From NCBI GenBank assembly GCA_946478775.1, contig CAMLDR010000129.1, positions 1 through 12,318 on the forward strand: a stretch of DNA of 12,318 nucleotides, in the 5' to 3' direction. The stretch is from an uncultured Flavobacteriales bacterium (lineage in GTDB: Bacteria > Bacteroidota > Bacteroidia > Flavobacteriales > Crocinitomicaceae). Below are positions 1 to 6,664 of the stretch, in pieces; within the stretch, counting starts at the first letter, position 1; each line of letters opens with the position of its first letter. Made by a program: the position numbers and the translations under genes. The notes under the pieces were generated by a model. The model worked only from the letters and a program-made list of their open reading frames with translations. It was not told the DNA's origin and searched no databases.

Positions 1-1209
1 TTCAAAAAAATCGTGCACCAAAAAGAAGGAACCAAAAATCAAAATCGTATCCGCTTTGTTTGCAGATTCTTGCGCTTTTTTAAATGCTGTTACCGGAGAA
101 TTAAAAAAATGTTTTTTTTCTACCCGCGATCCCACTTTTTCTTTCAAATCATCGATCTGAATGCTGCGTGGGTTGGAGAAGCTGGTGAAGTAAAAATGTG
201 CATCAGCCGGAAATTCATTCAAAATGGCATTCAGGTCTTTGTCCGAGCTGGTTCCGTAAATGCAGTGAAGCGTTCCGTTTGTAAGTTCTTTCACCGATTG
301 GAATAAGGCGTGAATTCCTTCCGCATTGTGCGCGCAATCTACAATCGTTAGTGGTTCTTGTGAAATTACTTCCATGCGGCCGAAGAAACCGGTGTTGCGT
401 TTCAGGTTTCGGATCCCGTTTTTGCGTGTTTCAGGGCCTGTTTTAAAGCCAAGTGTTTCCAGGTAATCACAAACGGCTGAAACTAGCGTGTAATTTCCTT
501 TTTGATAACCGATGATTCCGGATGGGAACTGAATATCTTGCCGGGGAATCATGATTTCTGCCTGCATTTCATTGGAAGCGGCTTCAAAAACAGGGAAGGT
601 TTCCGGATCTTTTTCACCGATCACCACAGGAACCTGCTTTTTGATAATTCCCGCTTTCTCAAAAGCAATTTTGGCGCGTGTATCACCCAGTATGTTTACG
701 TGGTCCAAACCAATATTGGTAATTACAGAAATCAACGGCTGAATAATATTCGTTGCGTCCAGTCTTCCACCTAAACCCACTTCTGCAATGACAATGGAGC
801 AATTGTTCTGTTTAAAGAAGGCAAGGGCCATCATCCAGGTGATCTCAAAAAAGGAAGGTTCAATACTCCAGGAGTGATTTCTGACTTTTTCGCAAAATTC
901 AACCACAAACCGTTCGTCGATCGGATCGCCGTTGATACGAATGCGTTCCGTAAAGTCGAAGAGGTGAGGGGAAGTGAATAATCCTGCTTTTTCACCGCTT
1001 TCTGTCAAAATGGAGGCCAGCATATTGGATACCGAACCTTTGCCGTTGGTGCCGCCTACATGCACAAAACGCAGTTCTTTTTCCGGATTTTGAAAAAAGG
1101 CACTGAGTTCTTCGATATTCTTTAATCCGGGATTATAAGCTTGTGCACCCAGGTTGTGATAAGCTGGGAATTGTTGAAACAACCAGTCGATGGTTTCCGG
1201 ATAGTTCAT
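1..1209 (-). CDS. folC: Folylpolyglutamate synthase / dihydrofolate synthase FolC (3' end cut by window edge)
   Basis: FolC is a cytoplasmic Mur-ligase-family enzyme. It joins glutamate to dihydropteroate and/or adds further glutamates to folates, using ATP. The minus strand reads open for 403 codons from ATG at 1209 to base 1 with no stop, so only a short C-terminal tail is missing (the visible protein ends VHDFFE). Visible motifs are the P-loop GTNGKGS (53-59), SPHL (80-83), EVGLGGRLDATN (143-154), TNIGLDHV shortly after, GYQKGN in the linker, and DCAHNAEG with His294 in the C-terminal domain. Length and motif order fit complete FolC proteins of roughly 400-430 residues. The start lies 4 bases after the tonB stop, so the gene is almost certainly the last visible cistron of the exbB operon. 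Whether it has both synthase activities cannot be told from this. The identification is secure. Confidence 0.95.
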   Translation of the reverse strand, partial: MNYPETIDWLFQQFPAYHNLGAQAYNPGLKNIEELSAFFQNPEKELRFVHVGGTNGKGSVSNMLASILTESGEKAGLFTSPHLFDFTERIRINGDPIDERFVVEFCEKVRNHSWSIEPSFFEITWMMALAFFKQNNCSIVIAEVGLGGRLDATNIIQPLISVITNIGLDHVNILGDTRAKIAFEKAGIIKKQVPVVIGEKDPETFPVFEAASNEMQAEIMIPRQDIQFPSGIIGYQKGNYTLVSAVCDYLETLGFKTGPETRKNGIRNLKRNTGFFGRMEVISQEPLTIVDCAHNAEGIHALFQSVKELTNGTLHCIYGTSSDKDLNAILNEFPADAHFYFTSFSNPRSIQIDDLKEKVGSRVEKKHFFNSPVTAFKKAQESANKADTILIFGSFFLVHDFFE

Positions 1210-1213
1210 TGGA

Positions 1214-2158
1214 TTATTGAGCTTTGAAGCTGTAAGTAATTGTTCCTTCTTCAATGGGTTTATCAGAGTATTCGAAACGCGATTTTTTGGCGTAATTGAT
1301 GGCTTGCTCTACGCAGCATGGGTTAGCTCCCGGAGGTGCCAGGGATTGCGCCCAGTAAACATCGCCGTTGGAGTTCACTTTCACTTTTACAACAATCTCT
1401 TCATTGACTCCTTTTCCGCACATATATCCGGGAATTCGGATGAAATCCGGGTTTTTTTGATGTGGTTTCCGGCCATTTACATTCCAGCTGGCCATTGTTT
1501 TTCCTTGTACACTTGAATTTGTTCCGACTGTTCCGCCTTGTCCGCCTTCCTGCTTTTGCTGCTGTCTTTTCTTTTCCTCCCGCTCTTTTTTGCGCTTTTC
1601 CATTTCCTTTTGGATCTTTTCGCGCTCAGCAGCTCCGCCGGTCAGTTCGAATTGCTGTTTTTCGAAATCCTGGATGGATTCTTCCGGGGATCTGGGCTTA
1701 GGTTTTTCTGCTCTTGCTTGTGGTTCTGAAGTGTTTTCGGTTGTCTGCGGATTGTCTTCCGGTTTTTCACCGCCGTCCTGAGCTTGTGGAAGTCCGTCCC
1801 CATTTTCGCCCATAAAATTGAATTTTTCGGGTGGAAGCTCCTTCACATCTTCATTGTTGAGAGTAAATTTAGTGGTGTCGGAAACATCACTAAAATCCAT
1901 GGCATTCAAGCCTTCGTAGTTATTGATAATCGTTTTGGTGTAAACGGCTGCAACTCCCAAAAGAACGGCTCCCAATAGGATATACATCATGATTACCGGC
2001 TGACGGGCCCTGGTGTGATAAGCCCCATACCGTTTATTCCGGTTCTCGAAAATAACTTTTAAATTCTTTGTATGAAATTCGTCCCACTCACTATTATCCA
2101 CATACTGGTAGAGCGAAAAAACGATAATGAGTATAAATAGAATATATACGAATGCCAT
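1214..2158 (-). CDS. tonB: TonB-family energy transducer with two N-terminal membrane segments
   Basis: TonB carries energy from the ExbB/ExbD motor across the periplasm to outer-membrane receptors. This 314-residue protein has a hydrophobic stretch at 3-19, the Bacteroidota TonB-type motif NKRYGAY at 41-47, and a second hydrophobic segment at about 54-73. A Pro/Glu/Gln-rich spacer follows at 105-160, then a highly charged Lys/Glu/Arg/Gln stretch at 178-203 that probably forms a helix. The C-terminal domain at about 229-314 includes VKVKVNSNGDVYWA and ends EEGTITYSF. It contains Cys247 and an adjacent Cys281-Cys282 pair. The extra N-terminal membrane segment is unusual for classical TonB. The charged helix recalls TolA, so a Tol-type role cannot be excluded. 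It lies 77 bases after the duplicated TonB-like gene and 4 bases before folC. The family call is confident; the partner receptors are unknown. Confidence 0.85.
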   Translation of the reverse strand: MAFVYILFILIIVFSLYQYVDNSEWDEFHTKNLKVIFENRNKRYGAYHTRARQPVIMMYILLGAVLLGVAAVYTKTIINNYEGLNAMDFSDVSDTTKFTLNNEDVKELPPEKFNFMGENGDGLPQAQDGGEKPEDNPQTTENTSEPQARAEKPKPRSPEESIQDFEKQQFELTGGAAEREKIQKEMEKRKKEREEKKRQQQKQEGGQGGTVGTNSSVQGKTMASWNVNGRKPHQKNPDFIRIPGYMCGKGVNEEIVVKVKVNSNGDVYWAQSLAPPGANPCCVEQAINYAKKSRFEYSDKPIEEGTITYSFKAQ

Positions 2159-2235
2159 AACCCTCTTTGTAAACCAGTTTAAAGCTACAAGTAAAATGTG
2201 AAGAAATTGATTTTTTAAACGACTTTAACGAAAAA

Positions 2236-3006
2236 CTAGTTTGCACTGATTCGAATGACAGAAGCCACTTTCATGTTCTTTGTAACATTGACTTTATTGA
2301 ATTTTCCTGTATTCTTCACCACGCTAATTACCTGGTTGATCAGGGTCATATCATTCGTATTGGAACCATTCTTCACAAAAGTTGGTTTCCCGACAATATT
2401 CCCGTTCGGATCCACCAAAATGGACAAGACAATGACGCAGCTTTCATCTGACTGGATGCTGTTTGTGTTCGGTTTTTCTACCCAGTGACGTGCCGGATCT
2501 CCACCGCTTCCGGGACCTGTTCCGGGACCTGTTCCGTCACCATTGTCATTTCCGATCCCGTTGCCGTTCCCGCTTCCGTTACCACCGCCGCTTCCTCCGG
2601 TGCCAAATGGATTGTTGCTGCTTTGCTGTCCGCTTGGAGGATTGTTGGTCGGTGTTTTTGTATTGTTAATATTGGAATTTCCCGACTTGATACTGGTAGT
2701 GCTTTTTGTCTGGGTTAATACCTGCTCCATTTGAGGAGGAGTTTTATCCGTGATCTGAACTTTGGCCGGAGTTCCTGATCCGCCACCGCCTGTTCCAACA
2801 GGCAATGGTTCTAACTCCATCGGAATGAGTTCCATTTCCATGTCCTGATACAATAATTGCTCAGGAAGCGGCGGAGTAGGGATGCGGTATCCCAAAAAAT
2901 GAAGAATAGCCAATAAGAGTACAAGCGCAGATAATGCGATAATACCCGCAACCTTCCGGTCTTTGATTTCTTCCGCTTTTTCTGTTTCGAAAGCAAATTC
3001 TTCCAT
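2236..3006 (-). CDS. TonB/TolA-like envelope energy transducer, glycine-rich linker (paralogue A)
   Basis: This 256-residue protein has a charged cytoplasmic N-terminus and one membrane segment at about 19-40 followed by a short Pro-rich stretch. A long periplasmic linker has a Gly/Asn-rich part at 134-169. A TonB/TolA-type C-terminal domain follows at about 174-256, with IVLSILVDPNGNIVG as its recognisable strand-turn-strand. It lacks the NKxYGAY motif of the third TonB gene. It is a tandem duplicate of the next gene upstream: by hand alignment about 59 of the last 81 residues are identical, and linker blocks such as KTPxQMxQVLT, KSGNS and NPFxTGG are shared. Its place in the exbB-exbD operon suggests it is pulled by that motor. 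The Gly-rich rather than Pro-rich spacer suggests a flexible arm. The outer-membrane or peptidoglycan partner is unknown. The gene is certain and the functional class is inferred. Confidence 0.8.
   Translation of the reverse strand: MEEFAFETEKAEEIKDRKVAGIIALSALVLLLAILHFLGYRIPTPPLPEQLLYQDMEMELIPMELEPLPVGTGGGGSGTPAKVQITDKTPPQMEQVLTQTKSTTSIKSGNSNINNTKTPTNNPPSGQQSSNNPFGTGGSGGGNGSGNGNGIGNDNGDGTGPGTGPGSGGDPARHWVEKPNTNSIQSDESCVIVLSILVDPNGNIVGKPTFVKNGSNTNDMTLINQVISVVKNTGKFNKVNVTKNMKVASVIRISAN
2495..2610 (-). repeat. Low-complexity repeat coding the Gly/Asn-rich linker
   Basis: The stretch is built from imperfect GGN/GGA/AAC codon repeats and encodes a linker of alternating Gly with Asn, Ser, Thr, Pro and Asp. 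It contains an exact tandem 12-mer, tccgggacctgt, at 2509-2520 and 2521-2532, followed by a degenerate third copy. Repeats of this kind can grow or shrink by slippage in units that keep the frame. The paralogous gene beside it has a shorter, non-repetitive sequence at the matching place. Confidence 0.75.
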
Positions 3007-3101
3007 GTTCTTTCTTTTATTTTTCCGGACTTCGTGGATCCTTATTACAATTTACCACTCAATTCCCGAAAAGTTCAATTTTTTAGTGACTTTTAGCAAA
3101 A

Positions 3102-3851
3102 CTAGTTTGCTGTAATGCGAATAACAAGTGCCTCTTTCGTGTTTTTTGCTGTATTCACTTTGTTAAATCGGGCTTGATCCTTAACCACTTTAATGACCTG
3201 ATTCGTTAAGTTCATATCGTTGGTTGTGGAACCATTTTTCACGAAGGCCGGGTTTCCGATAATCGCTCCATTCGGATCTACTAGCACCGACAGAACAATC
3301 TTGCAGTTTTCATCGGATTGAATGCTTGTTGTATTCGGTTTTTCGACTAAATATCGCTTAATGGTTTCTGCAGATTTGTGATGCTCAGCCTGGTTATCGC
3401 TCCACGGATTCGTACCAACACTTCCCGAATAGTTTTCCCCGTTGATTCCTCCCGTTGCAAACGGATTGTCGCTGGTATGTTGTGCAGCAGAAGAATGATT
3501 GGTTGGATTTGTTGTATTCGTGATGCTGGAATTTCCCGATTTCTCATGCGCATCACTGTTTTTTGTCGTAAGAACTTGCTGCATTTGTGCGGGAGTCTTT
3601 TCGGCTTGGTTTGTTTTAGCCGGACTTCCTGCACCTCCGCCTTTTCCAACTTGCTCTAGCATTTGTGCGTCAAGAGGAAGATAGGATTCCGTTGTTTGCG
3701 CCAATTCCTGATTGATGTCCGGCTTTGAAATGTGGTACCCGATAAAAGAAAGCATGGTAAGCAACAGCACACAGGAAGTTATTGCAATGATCCGTGCCAT
3801 TTTCCGATCGTTTAGTTGATCTCTTTTTTCCGATTTGACACTGTATTCCAT
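3102..3851 (-). CDS. TonB/TolA-like envelope energy transducer (paralogue B)
   Basis: A 249-residue tandem paralogue of the following gene. I chose ATG at 3851 because MEYSVKSEK then aligns with MEEFAFETEK of the paralogue. The longer frame opens at 3890 and would overlap exbD. The order is a charged N-terminus, a membrane segment at about 19-39, a Gly patch near 69-74, conserved linker blocks (EKTPAQMQQVL, KSGNS, DNPFATGG), a variable segment at about 135-165, and a TonB/TolA-like C-terminal domain at about 168-249. The variable segment carries His, Glu, Asn and Trp where the paralogue has a long Gly/Asn repeat. The C-terminal domain is about 73% identical to that of paralogue A. The start is 19 bases past the exbD stop, so the gene is probably co-transcribed with the motor genes. 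Role: a probable ExbB/ExbD-driven transducer; substrate and partner unknown. Confidence 0.8.
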   Translation of the reverse strand: MEYSVKSEKRDQLNDRKMARIIAITSCVLLLTMLSFIGYHISKPDINQELAQTTESYLPLDAQMLEQVGKGGGAGSPAKTNQAEKTPAQMQQVLTTKNSDAHEKSGNSSITNTTNPTNHSSAAQHTSDNPFATGGINGENYSGSVGTNPWSDNQAEHHKSAETIKRYLVEKPNTTSIQSDENCKIVLSVLVDPNGAIIGNPAFVKNGSTTNDMNLTNQVIKVVKDQARFNKVNTAKNTKEALVIRITAN

Positions 3852-3870
3852 ATTTTCTGTTTTGGATGAA

Positions 3871-4266
3871 TTACCCGGCTTTGGTAGCAATTACAAACTT
3901 AATCCGGTGTTTCAAACCAAGCTGCAACAAGTCTATCAATTCCTGAACATCTAAGTCATACGCAGGACGAAGGACTACAGTTTCATCTTTTCGTAATTTC
4001 GTTTCCTCCAACAACCGCACTTCTAAGTTTTCAGGAGAAACTTCTTCTTTATCGAGGTAGTATTTTTTATCGCTTGTAACGGTCAAACTCAAATGCTGTT
4101 TGGTTGTCTGTCCCGTGTCGTTCGCATCGGGAAGCGGTACCTGGATCACGTTCGGGTTTGCCAGTGTGGAGATGATCAAAAAGAACAAAAGCAAGAAGAA
4201 CATGATGTCGCTCATGGAAGAGGATTCGACTCCTGCATGAAAGCGTTTTTTACGTTTTATTGCCAT
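3871..4266 (-). CDS. exbD: ExbD/TolR-family biopolymer transport protein
   Basis: ExbD is the single-span inner-membrane subunit of the proton-driven motor that energises TonB. The 131-residue protein has a basic cytoplasmic N-terminus (KRKKR), then ESSSMSDIMFFLLLFFLIIS, the family's membrane segment. Asp20 sits at the position of the essential proton-carrying aspartate (Asp25 in E. coli ExbD). A periplasmic domain follows from about residue 37 and ends in the typical strand-helix pattern (ETVVLRPAYDLDVQELIDLL). Its first 10 bases overlap the end of exbB (ATGGCAATAA), which indicates translational coupling. Length is normal. TolR is the alternative family name; the TonB-like genes downstream favour ExbD. 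Confidence 0.92.
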   Translation of the reverse strand: MAIKRKKRFHAGVESSSMSDIMFFLLLFFLIISTLANPNVIQVPLPDANDTGQTTKQHLSLTVTSDKKYYLDKEEVSPENLEVRLLEETKLRKDETVVLRPAYDLDVQELIDLLQLGLKHRIKFVIATKAG

Positions 4267-4997
4267 TTTCCGGGACGTTGAATGATATTAATAAATCCTA
4301 AGTTCGTTGACTGGATTTTCAGTGTGTAACTATCGATCATGGAATTCAAAATGTGGTATGCGGAATAAGCGATGATACCTACCACCAATCCGGCGCCTGA
4401 ACTGATCATTTTTTCGTACAAACCTCCGGAGATATTTCCGATACTGACATTCTCAGAAATGGAGATGTTGTAGAAAATCTTAATTACCCCGGCAATCGTA
4501 CCGATAAACCCGAAAGTTGGAGCGATACCTGCAATCAATCCCAGCATTCCCATTCCTTTTTCCATTTTACCGATCTCAATATTTGCAACCTTCTCCATGT
4601 TGGATTCGATTTCAGAAACCGGTCTTCCGATGGTTTGAATTCCTTCGGCAACTACAGAACCGTAAGCACTTTGGTCGCGCTGAACGGTGTTCAATGCGTC
4701 CTGAATATTTCCTTTTTCCAGGTTCATGCGGATGTCATTCAGTAAATTGGAATTGTATACCGACATACGTTTGATGTAGCGGTAGCGTTCGATTACCACA
4801 TACAGCGTATAGAACAATAAAATGATAATCGGAATGATAAAGACTCCACCTTTCATGACGAAATCCAATGCTGTGATCTTTTCACCTGCTTTTGCTGCTT
4901 TTTCAGCACCTTCTCCGGCTTTGTCCACGACAACTTGCGCTAAACTCAATAGTGGAGTTGCTAAAAATAAGATTGTAAATATTGCTGCTTTTTTCAT
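4257..4997 (-). CDS. exbB: ExbB/TolQ/MotA-family proton channel protein
   Basis: ExbB is the inner-membrane scaffold that, with ExbD, turns the proton gradient into motion of TonB-type proteins. The 246-residue protein starts with a signal-like hydrophobic stretch, MKKAAIFTILFLATPLLSLAQ, and a short Ala/Lys/Glu-rich periplasmic segment. The first core membrane segment is at about 50-68, followed by a cytoplasmic loop. The two conserved family segments are IAPTFGFIGTIAGVIKIF and, after GGLYEKMISSG, GLVVGIIAYSAYHIL. It is the first gene of the operon. A 325-base gap before it holds its leader and probably its promoter. Function is confident by family; whether the motor serves TonB, Tol or both transducer sets is not resolved by sequence. 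Confidence 0.92.
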   Translation of the reverse strand: MKKAAIFTILFLATPLLSLAQVVVDKAGEGAEKAAKAGEKITALDFVMKGGVFIIPIIILLFYTLYVVIERYRYIKRMSVYNSNLLNDIRMNLEKGNIQDALNTVQRDQSAYGSVVAEGIQTIGRPVSEIESNMEKVANIEIGKMEKGMGMLGLIAGIAPTFGFIGTIAGVIKIFYNISISENVSIGNISGGLYEKMISSGAGLVVGIIAYSAYHILNSMIDSYTLKIQSTNLGFINIIQRPGKWQ

Positions 4998-5029
4998 CTG
5001 GTTTATAAATCAATACATGAATCAATTTC

Positions 5030-5037
5030 CAAAAATA
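5030..5037 (-). promoter_or_regulatory. Possible -7 element of the exbB operon (TATTTTTG)
   Basis: On the minus strand TATTTTTG matches the Bacteroidota -7 consensus TAnnTTTG and lies about 32 bases before the exbB start. No clear -33 TTG is seen at the usual spacing. Six fixed bases match often by chance in AT-rich DNA, so this is only a candidate. Confidence 0.35.
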
Positions 5038-5141
5038 CACCCCATTAACAGATGATTTTCCCTTTGATTAAAGAGATATTCACAGTATTTTGTTTATAGG
5101 GATTGGATTTTTGCGATTCGCGTGTGTATTTGAAATAAGTC

Positions 5142-5205
5142 CCAAATGAAGATTTGGTTACAGCAGGATGTTACTTCGTAAGCAGGCCTTACTTTCCGGC
5201 TGAAC
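5142..5205. other. Cluster of short inverted repeats upstream of exbB
   Basis: Visible pairings are CCAAAT-gaag-ATTTGG (5142-5157), TTAC-ttc-GTAA (5171-5181) and the overlapping, mutually exclusive GTAAG-caggc-CTTAC (5178-5192). An outer imperfect pairing joins GGTTaCAGC (5156-5164) with GCTGAACC. On the minus strand it would lie in or before the exbB leader. No known riboswitch was recognised. It could be part of the repeat element next to it. Confidence 0.35.
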
Positions 5206-5220
5206 CAAGCAGGACGAAAA

Positions 5221-5310
5221 GTTCAAAAGTTCAAAATGCTTGCGCTAAGGCTTCAGCATCAGCGCAGGGTTCAAATCGGTTAAACTTTTTGAACAATTGA
5301 ACTTTTGAAC
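5221..5310. repeat. 90-bp nested palindromic element of GTTCAA words
   Basis: The ends are perfect 14-base inverted repeats, GTTCAAAAGTTCAA at 5221-5234 and TTGAACTTTTGAAC at 5297-5310. The left end is also an exact tandem of GTTCAAAA. An inner pair GTTCAAA (5269-5275) / TTTGAAC (5288-5294) is nested inside. A third pair, TGCGCT (5241-5246) / AGCGCA (5261-5266), forms a central hairpin. GTTCAA thus occurs three times on the left and its reverse complement three times on the right. The element starts 13 bases past the dehydrogenase stop. On the minus strand the closing arm is followed by TTTT, so it may act as a transcription terminator. The structure also resembles a dispersed palindromic repeat or a small non-autonomous element; copy number cannot be seen here. 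Confidence 0.6.
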
Positions 5311-5322
5311 AAAGCCTTTGAC

Positions 5323-6552
5323 TTATACTAACTGGTTTAGTGCAATTTCAAATGCAGCTTTTGCAATTCCGGTTTTGGATGAATTGGAAGCGTGTGCTTT
5401 TTTCAATGCATCACCGATGATATTGCTTGTATCTTCGAAAATTCCTTTGTCGGTCAGTTCTTTCAGGTCGTTGCTCATCAAATAAGCAAATACGCGCGCC
5501 ATTCCACAGTTTGAAATGAAATCGGGAATAACAGATAAGTGATTGTCTGCGTAATCTGCAATTGGTCCGAAGAAAATCTCTTTATCTGCAAACGGAACAT
5601 TCGCTCCGGCAGCAATGACCTGAACTCCGGATTTGATCATGCGTTCTACTTGTTCTTGTGTGATCAAACGGGAAGCAGCGCAGGGAATAAATACATCTGC
5701 GGGGATGTCCCAGATTTTGGCATTAATCTCGTCGAAAGATTTTAAATCCGGGTGAATGATCTCATTTCCGTTTTTTGTCAGGAATAACTGCTTGATCTCT
5801 TCCAGGGAAAATCCGTTTTCATTGATCAAACCAGCTACACGGTCAATGATCCCGACAATTTTTGCTCCGGATTGTGCTAAGTAATATGCTCCTGCAGAGG
5901 CCACATTTCCCCAGCCCTGAACGATCACTTTTTTACCTGCCAGGTTACCTCCCCAAATATCGTAATAATGCGCAACTGACTGGGCAACACCGTATCCGGT
6001 GATCATATCTGCCACTACATATTTCTTTTCTACACTCGGACTGTATTGCTTGTCTTCGATGACTTTCAAAACACCTTGTCTTAACTGGCCGATTCGGTTG
6101 ATTTTCTGAGCTTCACGCGGTTGGAAATGTCCGTTGAAAACACCTTCCTGCGGATGCCAGATCCCGCAATCTTCCGTAATTGGAATCACTTCATGAATTT
6201 CGTCCACATTTAAGTCTCCCCCGGTTCCGTAATAATGTTTCAACAACGGAGTAACGGCAGCGTACCAGCGTCTCAAAACGCCTTCTTTACGCGGATCTTT
6301 CGGGTCAAAATTGATCCCGGATTTCGCTCCGCCGATCGGAGGCCCTGCAACCGTGAATTTCACTTCCATAGTTTTTGCAAGACTTTCAACTTCACGTTTG
6401 TCCAAACCTACACGCATACGGGTACCACCTCCGGCAGCTCCACCGCGCAAAGAATTGATAACTACCCATCCTTCTGCTTCAGTTTCAGCATCTTTCCACT
6501 CGAAAACGATTTCCGGGCGCTTATTTTCAAACTTGTGAAGTAAATCTTTCAT
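5323..6552 (-). CDS. Glu/Leu/Phe/Val dehydrogenase family amino-acid dehydrogenase
   Basis: Enzymes of this family oxidatively deaminate an amino acid to its 2-oxo acid with NAD(P)+, or run in reverse. The 409-residue protein has the N-terminal catalytic domain with GGGTRM (41-46), Lys65, PPIGGAKSG (71-79) carrying the expected catalytic Lys77, and GTGGDLNVDE (109-118) with the catalytic Asp113. The nucleotide-binding domain has VQGWGNVAS at 211-219. The glutamate enzymes' KGGxR motif, whose Lys holds the substrate side-chain carboxylate, is replaced by GGGTRM. This resembles the Leu/Phe/Val branch, so I do not call it glutamate dehydrogenase. It stands alone, 112 bases downstream of anmK, with its own candidate promoter and a palindromic element after its stop. 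Family assignment is certain, substrate is not. Confidence 0.9.
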   Translation of the reverse strand: MKDLLHKFENKRPEIVFEWKDAETEAEGWVVINSLRGGAAGGGTRMRVGLDKREVESLAKTMEVKFTVAGPPIGGAKSGINFDPKDPRKEGVLRRWYAAVTPLLKHYYGTGGDLNVDEIHEVIPITEDCGIWHPQEGVFNGHFQPREAQKINRIGQLRQGVLKVIEDKQYSPSVEKKYVVADMITGYGVAQSVAHYYDIWGGNLAGKKVIVQGWGNVASAGAYYLAQSGAKIVGIIDRVAGLINENGFSLEEIKQLFLTKNGNEIIHPDLKSFDEINAKIWDIPADVFIPCAASRLITQEQVERMIKSGVQVIAAGANVPFADKEIFFGPIADYADNHLSVIPDFISNCGMARVFAYLMSNDLKELTDKGIFEDTSNIIGDALKKAHASNSSKTGIAKAAFEIALNQLV

Positions 6553-6589
6553 GTTAACTTATTCGTTGGATCATTCAAATATTGAGACG

Positions 6590-6597
6590 CAAAAGTA
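6590..6597 (-). promoter_or_regulatory. Possible -7 element of the dehydrogenase gene (TACTTTTG)
   Basis: TACTTTTG on the minus strand matches TAnnTTTG and lies 37 bases before the ATG at 6552, inside the 112-base gap after anmK. No convincing -33 element accompanies it. The gap size supports separate transcription. Confidence 0.4.
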
Positions 6598-6664
6598 GGA
6601 ATTATTGCTCTTGACGCATCAGAAATCGTTGAATTATCAGGTAAATTAATAGATGTTAGGATTC

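Larger units (their letters stand above)
4998..5322. other. Non-coding interval between exbB and the dehydrogenase gene
   Basis: No believable gene lies in these 325 bases. The right part (5221-5310) is a palindromic repeat element that probably ends the dehydrogenase transcript. The middle (about 5142-5205) holds several short inverted repeats. The left part (4998 to about 5110) is AT-rich leader sequence of exbB with a possible promoter. Confidence 0.8.

Noticed and set aside
13..1200. Plus-strand open frames in the first 1.2 kb
   Set aside because: The minus strand here reads as a complete FolC sequence with all its motifs; the plus-strand frames are shadows.
1462..2734. Plus-strand open frames over the tonB and linker regions
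   Set aside because: They arise from low-complexity and Gly/Lys-rich coding on the minus strand and have no protein-like features.
3852..3890. Longer start for TonB-like paralogue B, giving 13 extra residues
   Set aside because: It overlaps the exbD end by 20 bases, and the added residues have no match in the paralogue. The start at 3851 aligns the two N-termini.
5221..5310. CRISPR array suggested by repeated GTTCAA words
   Set aside because: The words are too short, are in inverted orders and have no regular spacers, and no cas gene is near.
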